Below, in pieces: positions 26,566 through 36,719 of a stretch of 64,000 nt of DNA (the first letter of the stretch is position 1; every line of letters starts with the position of its first letter). Where the stretch lies: the NCBI RefSeq assembly GCF_007830185.1, contig NZ_VLKZ01000001.1, positions 248,001-312,000 of the forward strand. Direction: 5' to 3'. The notes under the pieces were generated by a model. It searched no databases. It had not been told where the DNA came from and saw only the letters and a list, made by a program, of their open reading frames with translations. Both the position numbers and the translations under genes were made by a program. This DNA comes from Halalkalibacter nanhaiisediminis. Its GTDB lineage: Bacteria; Bacillota; Bacilli; Bacillales; Bacillaceae_D.

Positions 26566-29040
26566 ATGGGGTATAATTCGAAGTCATATCGTAAGTTTTT
26601 AGCATCATCTGTTGCAGCGGCAGCAGTCGTATCAGCTGTAGCTCCAATCGCTCCAATTACGGCAGAAGCAGCTACTAATAAATTTTCAGATGTTAAAGCA
26701 GATGCTTGGTACAAAAATAATGTTGAGTATTTAGTAGGAAATGGTGTACTAGACGGCTTTACTGATGGAACATTCCGTCCAATAGAAAATGTGACTCGTG
26801 CACAGGCGGCAAAAATGCTTGCTGTTTCACTTGGTTTAGAAGTAATTAAAACGCCTACACTAGACTTCAAAGACACGAAAAATGACGCTTGGTATGCAGG
26901 ATATGTAGCAGCGCTAGTAGATGCTGGTATTGTTGAAGGCTACGAGAATGGCACATTCAAGCCAAATGCAAGTATTACTCGTGCAGCTTTCGCTAAAATG
27001 GTTGTCGAAGCTTACAACCTTGAAAAAGACGCAACTGCAAAGGTTGAACTTAATGACTTAGTACCTGGTGCATGGTACGAAGAATATGTAACAACTCTAT
27101 TCAGCCTTGGTGTTGTTGGAGGTAAAGGCGCTGGTAAATTTGAGCCTAACTCAAATGTAACACGTGCAGAATCAGCTGCATTCTTACATAGAACAGAAGT
27201 TGAAGAACAACGATTAGCCGTTGAAAAGGAAGTAGCAGAAGATACAGAGCTTGTTGTTAATTCAGTAAGTGCATCAACAACAGCTATTAAGCAAGCAGCT
27301 GATCAACAACTACAAATTAAAGTGAACGGTAATAAAACAGTAACAATTGAAGAGTTAAAAGAAGCTGGGTATGAAGTGGAGTTCTTATTCAATAGAACAG
27401 CATCTAACACTCAAAAGACTACTGGTTTATTGAATGGTGCAACAGGTGTATTCTCAGCTGACTTCAAATATGCTGTGAAGTTAACGAAAGACACAGAGAC
27501 TATTACATCTGATTGGACAGATGTTAAAGTAGTAAATGCGTTAGAAGCAGTAAGTGTAAAAAAGGTTGGCTTGAAAGCTAACGGAGAAGATTTTGGTCTT
27601 GATTACATCACTTTATCTGATGAGAATGTTACAATCGCTGCAACAGAGGTAGCTAACTTCTTTGGTGAAACTGAAGATGTATCACTTCCTGAAGTAGAAA
27701 AAATCACGTCTAGCGATGTAACAGTTGCTTATTTCAGCGCTGAAAATGGTGTAATTGTACCTGTATCTGAAGGGACTGTTACATTCACAATTAAATTTGT
27801 AGGTATTGAAGAGCCAATAAATTTAACAGTAAACGTGAAGGCTGCTCAAAAAGCTGCAACCATTTCTGCTGAAAATGTAAAAGTAAAGGCGCAAGAAAAT
27901 GCTGACATTGAATTTTTTGTTCTTGATCAATATAGCAAAGCATTACGTGTTGGTTCAAAAATAGTTGATGTGAAGATTGTTGATAAAGAAGGTGCGGAAG
28001 TATACAGCGCCAATGGAGTGACTGTTCCAGTTGGTGGAAAAGTAACACTTCAAAACTTCAACCAAGCAGAAGGAGTATATACTGTTGTAGCTTCTGTTAC
28101 TGGAGAGGCAATTGGTTCATTTACGGTGGAAACAGTTACAATTGATCCTACTAAAGTGGACAGCTATACATTAACAGTTGCTGATAAAGCCAAAGTTGAT
28201 TTAAATGGTGCTGACACTCTAGCTGTGAACGTAAATGCTTTTGTAAAAGGTGTTAAACTAACTGGTGCAGATTTAACTGCAGCTCTAGAAGGTTTACAAA
28301 TACGTAGCTCTGATACTTCAATTTTAACAGTTGGAGACTTAGGAACAACATTTACTGTTACAGGTAAAAAAGAGGGTACTGCTAAAGTTGAATTGAGAAA
28401 AGTGGAAGGAGATCTTATCACAACTTTTGCTACATTGGATGTTGAAGTCGTCAACACAACTCCTCAAGTTTCTTCTCTTTCTTTCAAACAAGGTGTTACT
28501 AAAGTTAAGGGTGTAGCAAATACTCCTATCAGTGAATCTATTTCTAAAGCTAACGTTTTAGCAGCTGTAACTGCAGGCCATGATAGAGATGACAATGAAA
28601 TTCTTACAGCCGAAATGATCAACAATGTAACATTTGTTGATTCAGATAAAAAAGTTATTGTGAAACTTCACGACCTTTATGGTGGTAAGAGCTTTACATT
28701 TGACGCTGAATTAGTACCCGCAGCAACACTTTCTTCAGCTGAATTTACAGTAGCTCCACTAGCTGGTGATACGCCAAGTAATGGAACACTTGTGTTAACA
28801 TTCTCTGAAGCTATTAACATCGTGGAAAATTTTGATTTAACTATTGCTAATGCTAGTGATGAGACTGCAACAGTAGCAGTAAGTAATGCGCAGGTTTCTC
28901 AAGATGGTAAGACAGTTACGATTTCTGTAGATCCAGCTTCTGAACTTGCTAATGCAACTACAATTAGTGCTATTAACTTACTCGACTACAAAGGTGATGC
29001 TGTTGAACTTGCTGAGCCTGTCACTATTACTCGCCCATAA
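26566..29040 (+). CDS. S-layer protein with three SLH domains (824 aa)
   Basis: Secreted S-layer-type protein. The N-terminus MGYNSKSYRKFLASSV plus an Ala-rich hydrophobic segment is the signal peptide (to about residue 35). Three SLH repeats follow (about 38-215; FTDGTFRPIENVTR, YENGTFKPNASITR). The remainder is a chain of Ig-like beta domains, the last resembling Big_5 (LVLTFSEAINIVENFDL). No cysteine was seen. SD AGGAGG lies 8-9 nt before ATG. A perfect cre site upstream suggests carbon catabolite control. Its terminator resembles that of the 908-aa gene, pointing to duplication of a whole transcription unit. Alternative S-layer subunit is the likeliest role. Confidence 0.9.
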   Translation: MGYNSKSYRKFLASSVAAAAVVSAVAPIAPITAEAATNKFSDVKADAWYKNNVEYLVGNGVLDGFTDGTFRPIENVTRAQAAKMLAVSLGLEVIKTPTLDFKDTKNDAWYAGYVAALVDAGIVEGYENGTFKPNASITRAAFAKMVVEAYNLEKDATAKVELNDLVPGAWYEEYVTTLFSLGVVGGKGAGKFEPNSNVTRAESAAFLHRTEVEEQRLAVEKEVAEDTELVVNSVSASTTAIKQAADQQLQIKVNGNKTVTIEELKEAGYEVEFLFNRTASNTQKTTGLLNGATGVFSADFKYAVKLTKDTETITSDWTDVKVVNALEAVSVKKVGLKANGEDFGLDYITLSDENVTIAATEVANFFGETEDVSLPEVEKITSSDVTVAYFSAENGVIVPVSEGTVTFTIKFVGIEEPINLTVNVKAAQKAATISAENVKVKAQENADIEFFVLDQYSKALRVGSKIVDVKIVDKEGAEVYSANGVTVPVGGKVTLQNFNQAEGVYTVVASVTGEAIGSFTVETVTIDPTKVDSYTLTVADKAKVDLNGADTLAVNVNAFVKGVKLTGADLTAALEGLQIRSSDTSILTVGDLGTTFTVTGKKEGTAKVELRKVEGDLITTFATLDVEVVNTTPQVSSLSFKQGVTKVKGVANTPISESISKANVLAAVTAGHDRDDNEILTAEMINNVTFVDSDKKVIVKLHDLYGGKSFTFDAELVPAATLSSAEFTVAPLAGDTPSNGTLVLTFSEAINIVENFDLTIANASDETATVAVSNAQVSQDGKTVTISVDPASELANATTISAINLLDYKGDAVELAEPVTITRP

Positions 29041-29077
29041 GCATCATCATAGCTAGATAAAGAAATCATTGTTTGAT

Positions 29078-29112
29078 AGAGTTATCGCATTTATTGCGGT
29101 AGCTCTTTTTTT
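29078..29112 (+). terminator. Terminator of the 824-aa S-layer gene
   Basis: AGAGTTATCGCA pairs with TGCGGTAGCTCT before T7. It is a sister of the hairpin at 4653-4688. Confidence 0.88.
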
Positions 29113-29389
29113 CTGTATGAAAGTTGGTTGGGGCAAGTTGGGCAGGAAAAGAATAAACTTTTTTATCTTGGGTTAAGAGCATAGGTTCATGAAAGTTTTC
29201 TCTGTAAGTCGGTTAGTTGCTAGTTTTAAAAATAAGGCTTATCCATTTAAGGATTGTGGTCTTATGAAAAGTTATGTGATGATAGGCTTAATTTCCTTTA
29301 AAATACGATTTTCTTTTTTATGCAGGAATTTACTTGGGAGGATCGAATTGTAAACAAGTAAGACAAATATAGAAACAGGAGTGATTTTT
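29113..29389. other. Gene-free stretch before the stalk-domain cluster
   Basis: This AT-rich stretch shows no gene and no convincing promoter motif. It marks the boundary between the S-layer genes and the stalk-domain genes. Confidence 0.5.
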
Positions 29390-30685
29390 TTGAAACGTCT
29401 AGTCATCTGGATGATGCTTGTTGCTTGTTTGGCTATGGCATTCGCACCTTTTCAAGCAGCGGCAGCAACGAATTCGAACGTCAAAATAGTGATTGATGGA
29501 GAAGCACTAATTTTAGATCATGCTTCATCTGCCTTTGTAAAAAATAATCGTACGCTTGTACCTGTACGTGGAGTATTTGAGCAGCTTGGGTTGGAAGTAG
29601 ATTGGAATGCATCTGCTAAACGTGCAACCATTAAAGGGGAAGATCTTACAATAAAAATGAAGCTTGGTTCAAGTCAAGTGGTCGTCAATGGTCAAACAAT
29701 AACTGTCGATGTCCCTGTGGCAATTAAACAAAATCGTTTGTTCATTCCATTACGTTTTGTGGTAGAGGAAGCTGGATTCACAGTGGATTGGAATCAAGCA
29801 AAGCGAACCGTTTATTTGAAAAAGGAACAACCAGGTGAAATCGTTTCTGATACAGAAGCCTTTCTAAAAGATCTAATTGAAGCGAATCAAAATTTAACGA
29901 GCTACTCAGGTGATTTTTTCATTAAACAATCAATGAATATGATGGGCGAAGAGATGGAAATGGACATGAATATGCAAATGGATGTTGTCATGGATCCATT
30001 TGGGTTGTATCAATATATGACAATGACAATGGCAGAAATAGATGAAGAATATATTTCTGAATCTTATTTAACAGAAGCCGGTTTCTTTGTGTATGATTCT
30101 GCATTTGATCAGTGGATTCAGTATGATGATAGCATGTATACGGATTTACTCGGTATGTCTGAAAGTCAAATGGACCCAACGGCTCAATTTGAATTAATGC
30201 AAAGCTATATGGAAGATTTAAAAGTGTATGAACAAGAAGATACGTATGAACTTCATTTTGAAGTATCTGGCGAAGGATTCCAAGACTTACTTGATTTTAT
30301 CTTAAATGCTCCTGATCTTGGTTTAGAAGAAGAGGCGCTTGAAGATTTCAATGTTGATTTCGACATTAATAGCATGTCAATCGTGACGGTTCTTGACAAA
30401 AAAACACTGTTCCCGTTATCGGAGAAAATGGATTCAGATATGACAATTTCAGTTGATGGGGAAGAGATGCACCTTGTTCAACATGCACAATCTAGTTATT
30501 CAAACCATAATGAAGTAGAGGAAATCGTCATTCCACAAGAAGTAATTCATTCAGCTATTACATTTGAAGAATATTTAAAACTAATAGAAGCTGAGTTTGG
30601 AACTGAAGGAGACGCAGAAGCTGAGTTAGGACTCGAGTTTGAGGTAGTACTAGAATCAGCAGCTAACCATTTAATCAATCAATGA
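29390..30685 (+). CDS. Exported stalk-domain protein with DUF6612-like domain
   Basis: Secreted, 431 aa from the TTG at 29390 (AGGAG is 8 nt upstream; GTG at 29381 would overlap the SD). The signal peptide ends near AAAAT. A 'copper amine oxidase N-terminal' stalk domain spans about residues 25-145, with the paired signatures NRTLVPVRGVFEQLGLEVDW and NRLFIPLRFVVEEAGFTVDW. The rest (about 155-425) is a Met- and Glu-rich domain resembling DUF6612/LppX-like lipid-binding folds; that match is tentative. The protein is strongly acidic, as expected for an alkaliphile surface. There is no amine oxidase domain, so the stalk probably acts as a binding module. First gene of the stalk cluster. Confidence 0.82.
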   Translation: MKRLVIWMMLVACLAMAFAPFQAAAATNSNVKIVIDGEALILDHASSAFVKNNRTLVPVRGVFEQLGLEVDWNASAKRATIKGEDLTIKMKLGSSQVVVNGQTITVDVPVAIKQNRLFIPLRFVVEEAGFTVDWNQAKRTVYLKKEQPGEIVSDTEAFLKDLIEANQNLTSYSGDFFIKQSMNMMGEEMEMDMNMQMDVVMDPFGLYQYMTMTMAEIDEEYISESYLTEAGFFVYDSAFDQWIQYDDSMYTDLLGMSESQMDPTAQFELMQSYMEDLKVYEQEDTYELHFEVSGEGFQDLLDFILNAPDLGLEEEALEDFNVDFDINSMSIVTVLDKKTLFPLSEKMDSDMTISVDGEEMHLVQHAQSSYSNHNEVEEIVIPQEVIHSAITFEEYLKLIEAEFGTEGDAEAELGLEFEVVLESAANHLINQ

Positions 30686-30689
30686 AAAA

Positions 30690-30722
30690 AAGAGGAAGGA
30701 TCTCAATTTGATCCTTCCTCTT
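30690..30722. terminator. Bidirectional terminator
   Basis: AAGAGGAAGGATC/GATCCTTCCTCTT is preceded by A7 and followed by TT. It ends the DUF6612-like gene and, with a T7 tract on the minus strand, probably also the convergent gene at 30809. Confidence 0.88.
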
Positions 30723-30808
30723 ACTATACCCACGTGACGTCAGTATTTGGCGTTGCTCACAGGACGTGCGCGAAGTTAGCGATGTTACTTACTTAGTGAC
30801 GTTGTTCT

Positions 30809-32722
30809 TTAGAGCGTCTCAATATACAATGCAAGTGGTAAAGCAGCTCCGCCAGCGTGCATCACTTCAATCTCAATCTGATCTGTTCCTGGTCCAACAG
30901 GATAGTCAATGAGTTCAACGTAGTCTTGATTTGGTTTTAATGTAGGAATCAAATGAATCTCACCATTCACTTTAATCGCTCCACTGTATAAGCCACCTCG
31001 ACCTGCTGCTTTTAAGCGAACGGTTTGGGTTCTTGCTGAATCATTTACAAGAGGGACGTTAATACGATAAGTCATTCCAAAATGACCAGGGTTCCCAATG
31101 GCTCCGTTTGTCGTGGCAAGTGAATTTCCTTCTGTGAGAAGATGATCAGTGCGTCCGTTCGAAAGGTTGTATCCTTGTTCTGGAGATCCAACTCTGTATT
31201 CTGGTAATGTTGTTTCAAGAGCTGATTGTGGCCATGCCCCGCGTGGATGTGCTGCAGCACGGTTTACTGGAACTGGCTCCGTCTTAATCGTTGTTAAATC
31301 ACTGGCATTTTCACTTAAGACAGTTCGGATGATATAATTTCTTTCTTGACCAGGCGCATCAGTTTCAATCGTTATGTCATTAAGGAAACCGAGAATATAT
31401 CCTGGATAAAGCTCGAATTCATCAATTAATGCAGTTTCACCAGGTTTGATTGTGATACCACGGCTGCGCTTATTTTGTAATCGGTCATTCAAGATTGCAT
31501 CGGCAATCGGTAAGCCGATATCATAATTAATCCAGCTATTGCTGCTTTGTTTTGCCATACCAGTAGATGCTGGTATCGTTAGGCTGTTTGTTTCTGAAGT
31601 GTTTTCGATTGTAATACCGATATTGACCTTTTTTCCTAATTGGTTCACATGCCAACCAAATACACGATGATCATTAAGCTGTTTAGTCGTTGTGACACGA
31701 TGCCAAGAAAGAGTAGCTCTTGGTGTTGGCACGACACTTGATGTAAGTGTTTCAGGGTTATCACTAACAAGCAATTGACGTTCACCAGTTAATTTGGCTT
31801 CTGGTACAAGGATCGGTGTATTCAAAGATCCTTCATGCTTTGGAAGGAACTCACTATTGAACATAAATCGATTTAAATACACATAGATTTGTTTTGTGTC
31901 ATTCATAAAGCGTAGGTTACCACCTAATGCATTGACAATAAAGTGAATGGGAACATACATATCATTACCGACAAAAAACGGTGTTTCACTGGAATGAGAA
32001 GGCTCTTGGTTAACCAAAATGTTGTTTTGATTGTTTCTGAATGTAAAGACAAGTCCTTCAATTTGCATTTCAAGTGTCTGTGAGTCTAACCATTGAATCG
32101 CTGTATTCTCAAGATAACCGTAAAAGTATTTGGCTGGAATATAGTTACGTCCATTTCGAATAATCGCAGGCTCTTCCATCATGATTCTTTGGTTGTTTAA
32201 ATACAGTGTATATGGCTCCGTTACAACTGATGGTGGTTTTGGTGTTTGTGTAGTGGTGATTGTAACAGACTGCTGCTGATGATTATACACGACAGTACCA
32301 TCAAAATTCTCAGTAACAAAACGTAATGGTATATATGTACGATTTTGATACATAATGGATGGAGTTGTTAATGAAATACGTTGGTTATTTACTAGAGCTG
32401 TTGTTGAACCAATCGTCAAATTAATCGTTGTGTTATGACGAACGGCTCTTGCTGTTAGAGATGCTTTGTCCCAAGAGACTTGTGCATCTAATGCTTCATA
32501 AAGAGCTCGCATTGGCAAAAGTGTATGGCCATTTTTATTAAGGATAGGATCTGCAAGTTGTAATCTTTCCCCATTAATAACAATGGACATATTATCTTTT
32601 TTATACAATCCAGGTTTAATGAGTGATGTTGCTTGTGCCTCATGCATTTGGAAAGTTAGTAAAGTCGTTGTTAAAAGAGTCGTTGCAACTAAAACTGCCA
32701 AAAAACGCTTAAAAATGTGCAT
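30809..32722 (-). CDS. Exported protein with tandem stalk domains (637 aa)
   Basis: Secreted protein of unknown function. The signal peptide covers residues 1-31. A first stalk domain spans about 40-165 (NGHTLLPMRALYEALDAQVSW and NRTYIPLRFVTENFDGTVVY halves). A second, more divergent one spans about 175-290 (NDMYVPIHFIVNALGGNLRF). The C-terminal half (about 300-637) reads as beta-sandwich modules, with no catalytic motif that I recognise; the very end (DYPVGPGTDQIEIEVMHAGG) looks like a carbohydrate-binding-type beta fold. SD AAAGGAG is 7 nt before ATG. It may be a wall-associated scaffold beside the stalk-bearing enzymes. Confidence 0.78.
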   Translation of the reverse strand: MHIFKRFLAVLVATTLLTTTLLTFQMHEAQATSLIKPGLYKKDNMSIVINGERLQLADPILNKNGHTLLPMRALYEALDAQVSWDKASLTARAVRHNTTINLTIGSTTALVNNQRISLTTPSIMYQNRTYIPLRFVTENFDGTVVYNHQQQSVTITTTQTPKPPSVVTEPYTLYLNNQRIMMEEPAIIRNGRNYIPAKYFYGYLENTAIQWLDSQTLEMQIEGLVFTFRNNQNNILVNQEPSHSSETPFFVGNDMYVPIHFIVNALGGNLRFMNDTKQIYVYLNRFMFNSEFLPKHEGSLNTPILVPEAKLTGERQLLVSDNPETLTSSVVPTPRATLSWHRVTTTKQLNDHRVFGWHVNQLGKKVNIGITIENTSETNSLTIPASTGMAKQSSNSWINYDIGLPIADAILNDRLQNKRSRGITIKPGETALIDEFELYPGYILGFLNDITIETDAPGQERNYIIRTVLSENASDLTTIKTEPVPVNRAAAHPRGAWPQSALETTLPEYRVGSPEQGYNLSNGRTDHLLTEGNSLATTNGAIGNPGHFGMTYRINVPLVNDSARTQTVRLKAAGRGGLYSGAIKVNGEIHLIPTLKPNQDYVELIDYPVGPGTDQIEIEVMHAGGAALPLALYIETL

Positions 32723-32936
32723 AGCTATCTCCTTTTGTGATACATTTTGTCAACACTCCCATCATAACACATAAAATTAGGGTGATATATAGAAAATACT
32801 GTGAAAATGTTGATTTTTCTTCCATTTAGTAGAACTGTAACATTGGATCATAATAGACGAATGTTGAGTAGAGATGAGAGACGGAGCGAGTCGGGAGTTG
32901 TCTAGTGATATTAGCGGAAAATATTGAAAAATGAGC

Positions 32937-33020
32937 TTTTATCGATAAAGTACTGACTTCGGTTGATAAAAGTCTGAGTATGAGTTAGACCAGAAAACCC
33001 TCGCTTAGAACGATAAATTA
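32937..33020. repeat. 21-bp tandem array F (mixed GATAA and TTAGACC units)
   Basis: Four 21-bp units follow each other. Two carry CGATAAA or TTGATAAA, one carries GTTAGACCAG and the last CTTAGAACGA. It shows that the GATAA-type and TTAGACCGAA-type arrays are one family. The stretch 32723-32936 has no gene. Confidence 0.6.
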
Positions 33021-33052
33021 AAAAAGTCGATTCCGCATAGAGAGGAATCGAC
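33019..33052 (-). terminator. Terminator of the carboxypeptidase gene
   Basis: The 10-bp stem AGTCGATTCC/GGAATCGACT is followed by TTTTTTAA on the minus strand. Confidence 0.88.
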
Positions 33053-33073
33053 TAATACGAACGATTTAACTTT

Positions 33074-34723
33074 CTAATAGATAAATAGAGTCTTTCCCCG
33101 ACCCCAATCTACCTGTGATCCCGTTACTTCGGAAATAAACCTGAGTGGTACGAGCGTTCGTCCACTTTCTACGGTCGCAGGAACATCTAACAGCACAGCT
33201 TGGCCATTCACAGAAGCATGTCTTGAATCCAGCTGCATTCTAATGACCATGTCTGCTGAGCGTCCTTCGATTGTTTTCGTGCTTGCATCCCAGTGCATGT
33301 GCAGTCCTGCTCTCTCGAAGAAGGAACGTACAGGTACGAGCATGCGCCCGTTTCGGATCGTTGGTTCTACTTGATCAAACGATAAGAGATCCCCGTTAAG
33401 TGCTGCTTTTATTTGTTGATTGGTACTAGCTTTTACCGAAGAAATGGCTGGTGAAACGACTGATAGGAAATCAATTGATACATATTCTTGTCCGTTACGA
33501 GTGAAGAGCTCAACTTGCTCGGTCATGTCACGATCATTGACGAACAGTCGTCCATTAAAAGGTGAGACGTTCATCCGTGTTTTATCATCTCTGTTTATTT
33601 GTGCACGTTTTGAATAGGCAGCATGTAAGAGATTTCTTGTATCAATATAACGTTGATTGCGTTCTCCACGTAATAAGACAACAACGTAATCATGACCATT
33701 TGAGCTGGCAAAGCTGACGAGATTGTGGCGTGATGCACTCGTATAGCCTGTTTTTCCAGCTGAAACAGATGAAGTGAAGTAGGTACTGTCTGGTCGAACA
33801 AGTGCATTCGTATTTCTCCACATCTTTGACTTTTGGCGTCCATTTCTGTCGTTAAAGCTTGCAAAGTAAGAGGGAGCACCTGCAACTTTCTTGAAAATAG
33901 GATGCTTCGCCGCTTCTTTTGCAATCAAAGCTAGGTCGGCTGGAGTTGTCACCTGCCTTGGGTGATGGTAGCCATGTGCATTCTCAAAATGAGTACGAGT
34001 TGCACCGAGCTCGCGTGCACGCACGTTCATCATCTTCACAAACGCTTGATGAGATCCAGCAATGTGCTCGGCAATGGCAACCGCAGCATCATTACCTGAT
34101 GGCAGCATTAAGGCATAGAGCAGCTGCTCCAGTGTCATACGGTCACCAGGAAGCACGCCTGCTTTTGAGCTGTCAAATGGTACAGTCGCTGCACCAGGGC
34201 CAACAGTGACCATATCACTTAAGTTACCGTTCTCAATCGCTAGCAGAGCCGTCATGATTTTTTGTGTGCTAGAAGGAAACAAGTGCTGATTTTGGTTTTT
34301 AGAAAAAATCGGTGTTGGGTTATCATCTTCTAGAACGACAGCTCCTTGGGCACCGATAGCAGGATTAATGCGAAACTGGTCACTTGCTTTTGTCGGATCC
34401 TTTGGTAGGAAGCCTGCTACTACTTGTTGCGTATTGAGAGTCGGTGAACCAGAGAAACGAATGTCACCTGAACTCTTATCGATGCTAAGGCCGAGTATGG
34501 ATGCAGCATCGTCAATTGTGAGATAGGACTGTTGCTTGTATGTAATGAGAGGACTACTACCTATTGACTCGATTCCGTTATAAGAATAAAAATAGGAGTC
34601 TTCATAGGCTTGGATTTGGCTAGGGGTACTAGGAATTGCTGCTTCTGCTGTACTTGATCTAAAAGGTACTAAAATAAGAAGTGATATGAGTGCAAGCATG
34701 AATACTTGTTTACACCTAAACAT
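33074..34723 (-). CDS. D-alanyl-D-alanine carboxypeptidase (S11) with stalk domains
   Basis: Penicillin-binding-type carboxypeptidase that trims the terminal D-Ala of peptidoglycan stems. Signal peptide 1-28. A short region with a partial stalk-like motif precedes the S11 domain, which has all three motifs: SSTQK (about residue 150), SGN in SGNDAAVAIAE, and KTG in GKTGYTSASRHN. A full stalk domain closes the protein (NGRMLVPVRSFFERAGLHMHW and SGRTLVPLRFISEVTGSQVDW). It lacks the C-terminal amphipathic helix usual in DacA-type enzymes; the stalk domain takes that place. ATG at 34723, SD AGGAGGGAG about 8 nt upstream; an in-frame start at 34756 has no SD. Confidence 0.92.
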   Translation of the reverse strand: MFRCKQVFMLALISLLILVPFRSSTAEAAIPSTPSQIQAYEDSYFYSYNGIESIGSSPLITYKQQSYLTIDDAASILGLSIDKSSGDIRFSGSPTLNTQQVVAGFLPKDPTKASDQFRINPAIGAQGAVVLEDDNPTPIFSKNQNQHLFPSSTQKIMTALLAIENGNLSDMVTVGPGAATVPFDSSKAGVLPGDRMTLEQLLYALMLPSGNDAAVAIAEHIAGSHQAFVKMMNVRARELGATRTHFENAHGYHHPRQVTTPADLALIAKEAAKHPIFKKVAGAPSYFASFNDRNGRQKSKMWRNTNALVRPDSTYFTSSVSAGKTGYTSASRHNLVSFASSNGHDYVVVLLRGERNQRYIDTRNLLHAAYSKRAQINRDDKTRMNVSPFNGRLFVNDRDMTEQVELFTRNGQEYVSIDFLSVVSPAISSVKASTNQQIKAALNGDLLSFDQVEPTIRNGRMLVPVRSFFERAGLHMHWDASTKTIEGRSADMVIRMQLDSRHASVNGQAVLLDVPATVESGRTLVPLRFISEVTGSQVDWGRGKTLFIY

Positions 34724-34743
34724 GAAAAAATCTCCCTCCTGGA

Positions 34744-34772
34744 AAAACAGCGCCAAAGTCTTAGCGCTGTTT
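34744..34772 (-). terminator. Terminator of the M14 peptidase gene
   Basis: The stem AACAGCGC/GCGCTGTT is followed by TTTTTCC on the minus strand, between the M14 and carboxypeptidase genes. Confidence 0.75.
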
Positions 34773-34784
34773 GATCGATGCCGT

Positions 34785-36449
34785 TTACTCTATTTCGGCA
34801 TGATTTTCTTCAAAAGCTTTTCCTTCACTATCAGTCTCAAGATGATCACTTGGAGAATCATTTTCTTCAACTATGTCAATCTCCAAACTAGCATCAAGAG
34901 ATTTCTCTTCTTCAACATCAAAAGGTTCGCCTTGATTCGAGAATGAACCTTCTTTTTCCACACGATTTTCTACTACTATTTCGTTTATTGGTTGACGGGC
35001 AGGTTCATTTTCTTGTTCAATAGGCTGACTTTCTTCTACTACCATTGCTTGGACTTGAACTGTCTCAGGGACATAAGTAATCTTTACTGTACGTTCACTT
35101 GCAACCCATTCAACTTGCGCCCCGAGTGCTTCAACAATGAAGCGAACAGGGACATATGTCCGGTTATCTACTAATAGAGCAGGGACATCTAGAGCCGTTT
35201 TTTCGTCATTTACATACGCATATGGGCGGTGAACAGGTAGCCGTACATTTGTACCTGCTGATGCGATAACGACTTCACGGTTAGCTGCATCCCATTTAAC
35301 TTGCGCCCCGAGTTTTTCAAAAATACTGCGCAGTGGCACGACAGTTCGACCGTGCACACTGAAAGATCCTCCCGCTTGTGGAATACGTTCACCATTTATT
35401 TCAATGGAAACAGGTGCATACGTGTTAAGGAGGCGGCTTTCAAACATTTTGTGACTTTCACGGGCAATGTAGAGGCCAACAAGTCGATTTTGATTCCAAA
35501 TGCGATCAAACTGTGAAAGTGGAACATTCGTTGCCCCGACAAACGTGCCTAGCTCTGGTGTGAAAGCGGGCTTCTTATATTCCTGGATAAACCAATCCGT
35601 ATAACCGCCACCTCCCGTTGAAGATGGGCGTCCCATTAGGCTGTAGCCAGTCATTTGTCCTATCGCACGAGCATGAGCACGATCTCGGGTTAGTTGAGCT
35701 CCTTGTTGATGAAAGTTCCAAAAAAGAATTTGGCCGCTGCTATGGTAGGAAACGGCCATTTCAGGCTTGATCTTTTCTGTTAGCTCAAGCACTGCTTTGA
35801 CTTCTTTTGCAGAATGCGGTGCCTTCCCTTTGTAATTGGCAAAGCTTGGTTTACCTGGACTGTTGGCTAAGTTAGCCCAATTTGCGTTAAATTGACGGTT
35901 TAAGTCAATTCCTTTTCCGTTCGCTTTCCATCTTTTGAAATTAAAGCTGTTATTGTTCATGAATACGACTGAGGCATGCTCTCCAGATGGTACAGAAGGT
36001 AAGCCCTGCTGCTGGAGCATAACGCCATCGGGATTGATCATTGGAACGAACCACATTTGGTGCTTATCAAGCAATGACCTTACATCGTATCCGCCGATTG
36101 ATCTACGCTCACTGTAAGCTTTTGCATATTGATCAATCATGTACATCGTTAAATTAGTCGTGATCCATTCACGGGCGTGGTTTGAGCTATTTATATAGGA
36201 AGTAGAGAGACCATTTCCGAGAGAAACGGCATAGATTGGTCGTCCAAATTCACTTTCACCAATGATGTGATACTCGATTAAACCAGGGTATGTATCAGCA
36301 AGCGTCTTGATATCTCGCTCCATTTGTTGATAAGAATAAACTTGTTTTGGATTCACAATAGATGCTTTTGCAAACGTGGATGGTAGAAGCATAAAAATGA
36401 GTAGAGTAAACAGCAAGATAAGTGAGAAGCGTTGTCTAGGTGATACCAT
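34785..36449 (-). CDS. M14 zinc carboxypeptidase with two stalk halves and acidic tail
   Basis: Secreted metallopeptidase, 554 aa. Signal peptide 1-28. The M14 domain (about 35-330) shows the zinc ligands in HAREW and in SYHSSGQILFW, and the catalytic Glu in PAFTPELGTF. Bacterial members often cut gamma-D-Glu-diaminopimelate bonds of peptidoglycan. A stalk domain (about 345-465) has the paired halves HGRTVVPLRSIFEKLGAQVKW and VDNRTYVPVRFIVEALGAQVEW (each about 20 residues). A Glu-rich tail of about 80 residues follows. ATG at 36449, with only a modest SD (GGACG). Probably cleaves wall peptides, held in place by its stalk domain. Confidence 0.9.
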   Translation of the reverse strand: MVSPRQRFSLILLFTLLIFMLLPSTFAKASIVNPKQVYSYQQMERDIKTLADTYPGLIEYHIIGESEFGRPIYAVSLGNGLSTSYINSSNHAREWITTNLTMYMIDQYAKAYSERRSIGGYDVRSLLDKHQMWFVPMINPDGVMLQQQGLPSVPSGEHASVVFMNNNSFNFKRWKANGKGIDLNRQFNANWANLANSPGKPSFANYKGKAPHSAKEVKAVLELTEKIKPEMAVSYHSSGQILFWNFHQQGAQLTRDRAHARAIGQMTGYSLMGRPSSTGGGGYTDWFIQEYKKPAFTPELGTFVGATNVPLSQFDRIWNQNRLVGLYIARESHKMFESRLLNTYAPVSIEINGERIPQAGGSFSVHGRTVVPLRSIFEKLGAQVKWDAANREVVIASAGTNVRLPVHRPYAYVNDEKTALDVPALLVDNRTYVPVRFIVEALGAQVEWVASERTVKITYVPETVQVQAMVVEESQPIEQENEPARQPINEIVVENRVEKEGSFSNQGEPFDVEEEKSLDASLEIDIVEENDSPSDHLETDSEGKAFEENHAEIE

Positions 36450-36719
36450 AAAAGGTCACGTCCTTATCAAATTCTGTAAAAAAATGAGACTACTTGTAGA
36501 TTAATAGGTTCTCCTAATAGAAGTCAATCACAAATTATGGGATGAGTGTGAAATAGTGACGAATAATGTTGGATTTCTAGTTTCTTTCTCGAATAAAAAG
36601 GGAATTGATTCTTAAGTAGGTTTTTAACATATTTGTGCAGAATTAAATAACTGTAAAAATGTAGAAAAAATAATTTCGCTTCTTATTACATTAAATAGAA
36701 GAGTGTAGGAGGGATAGAG

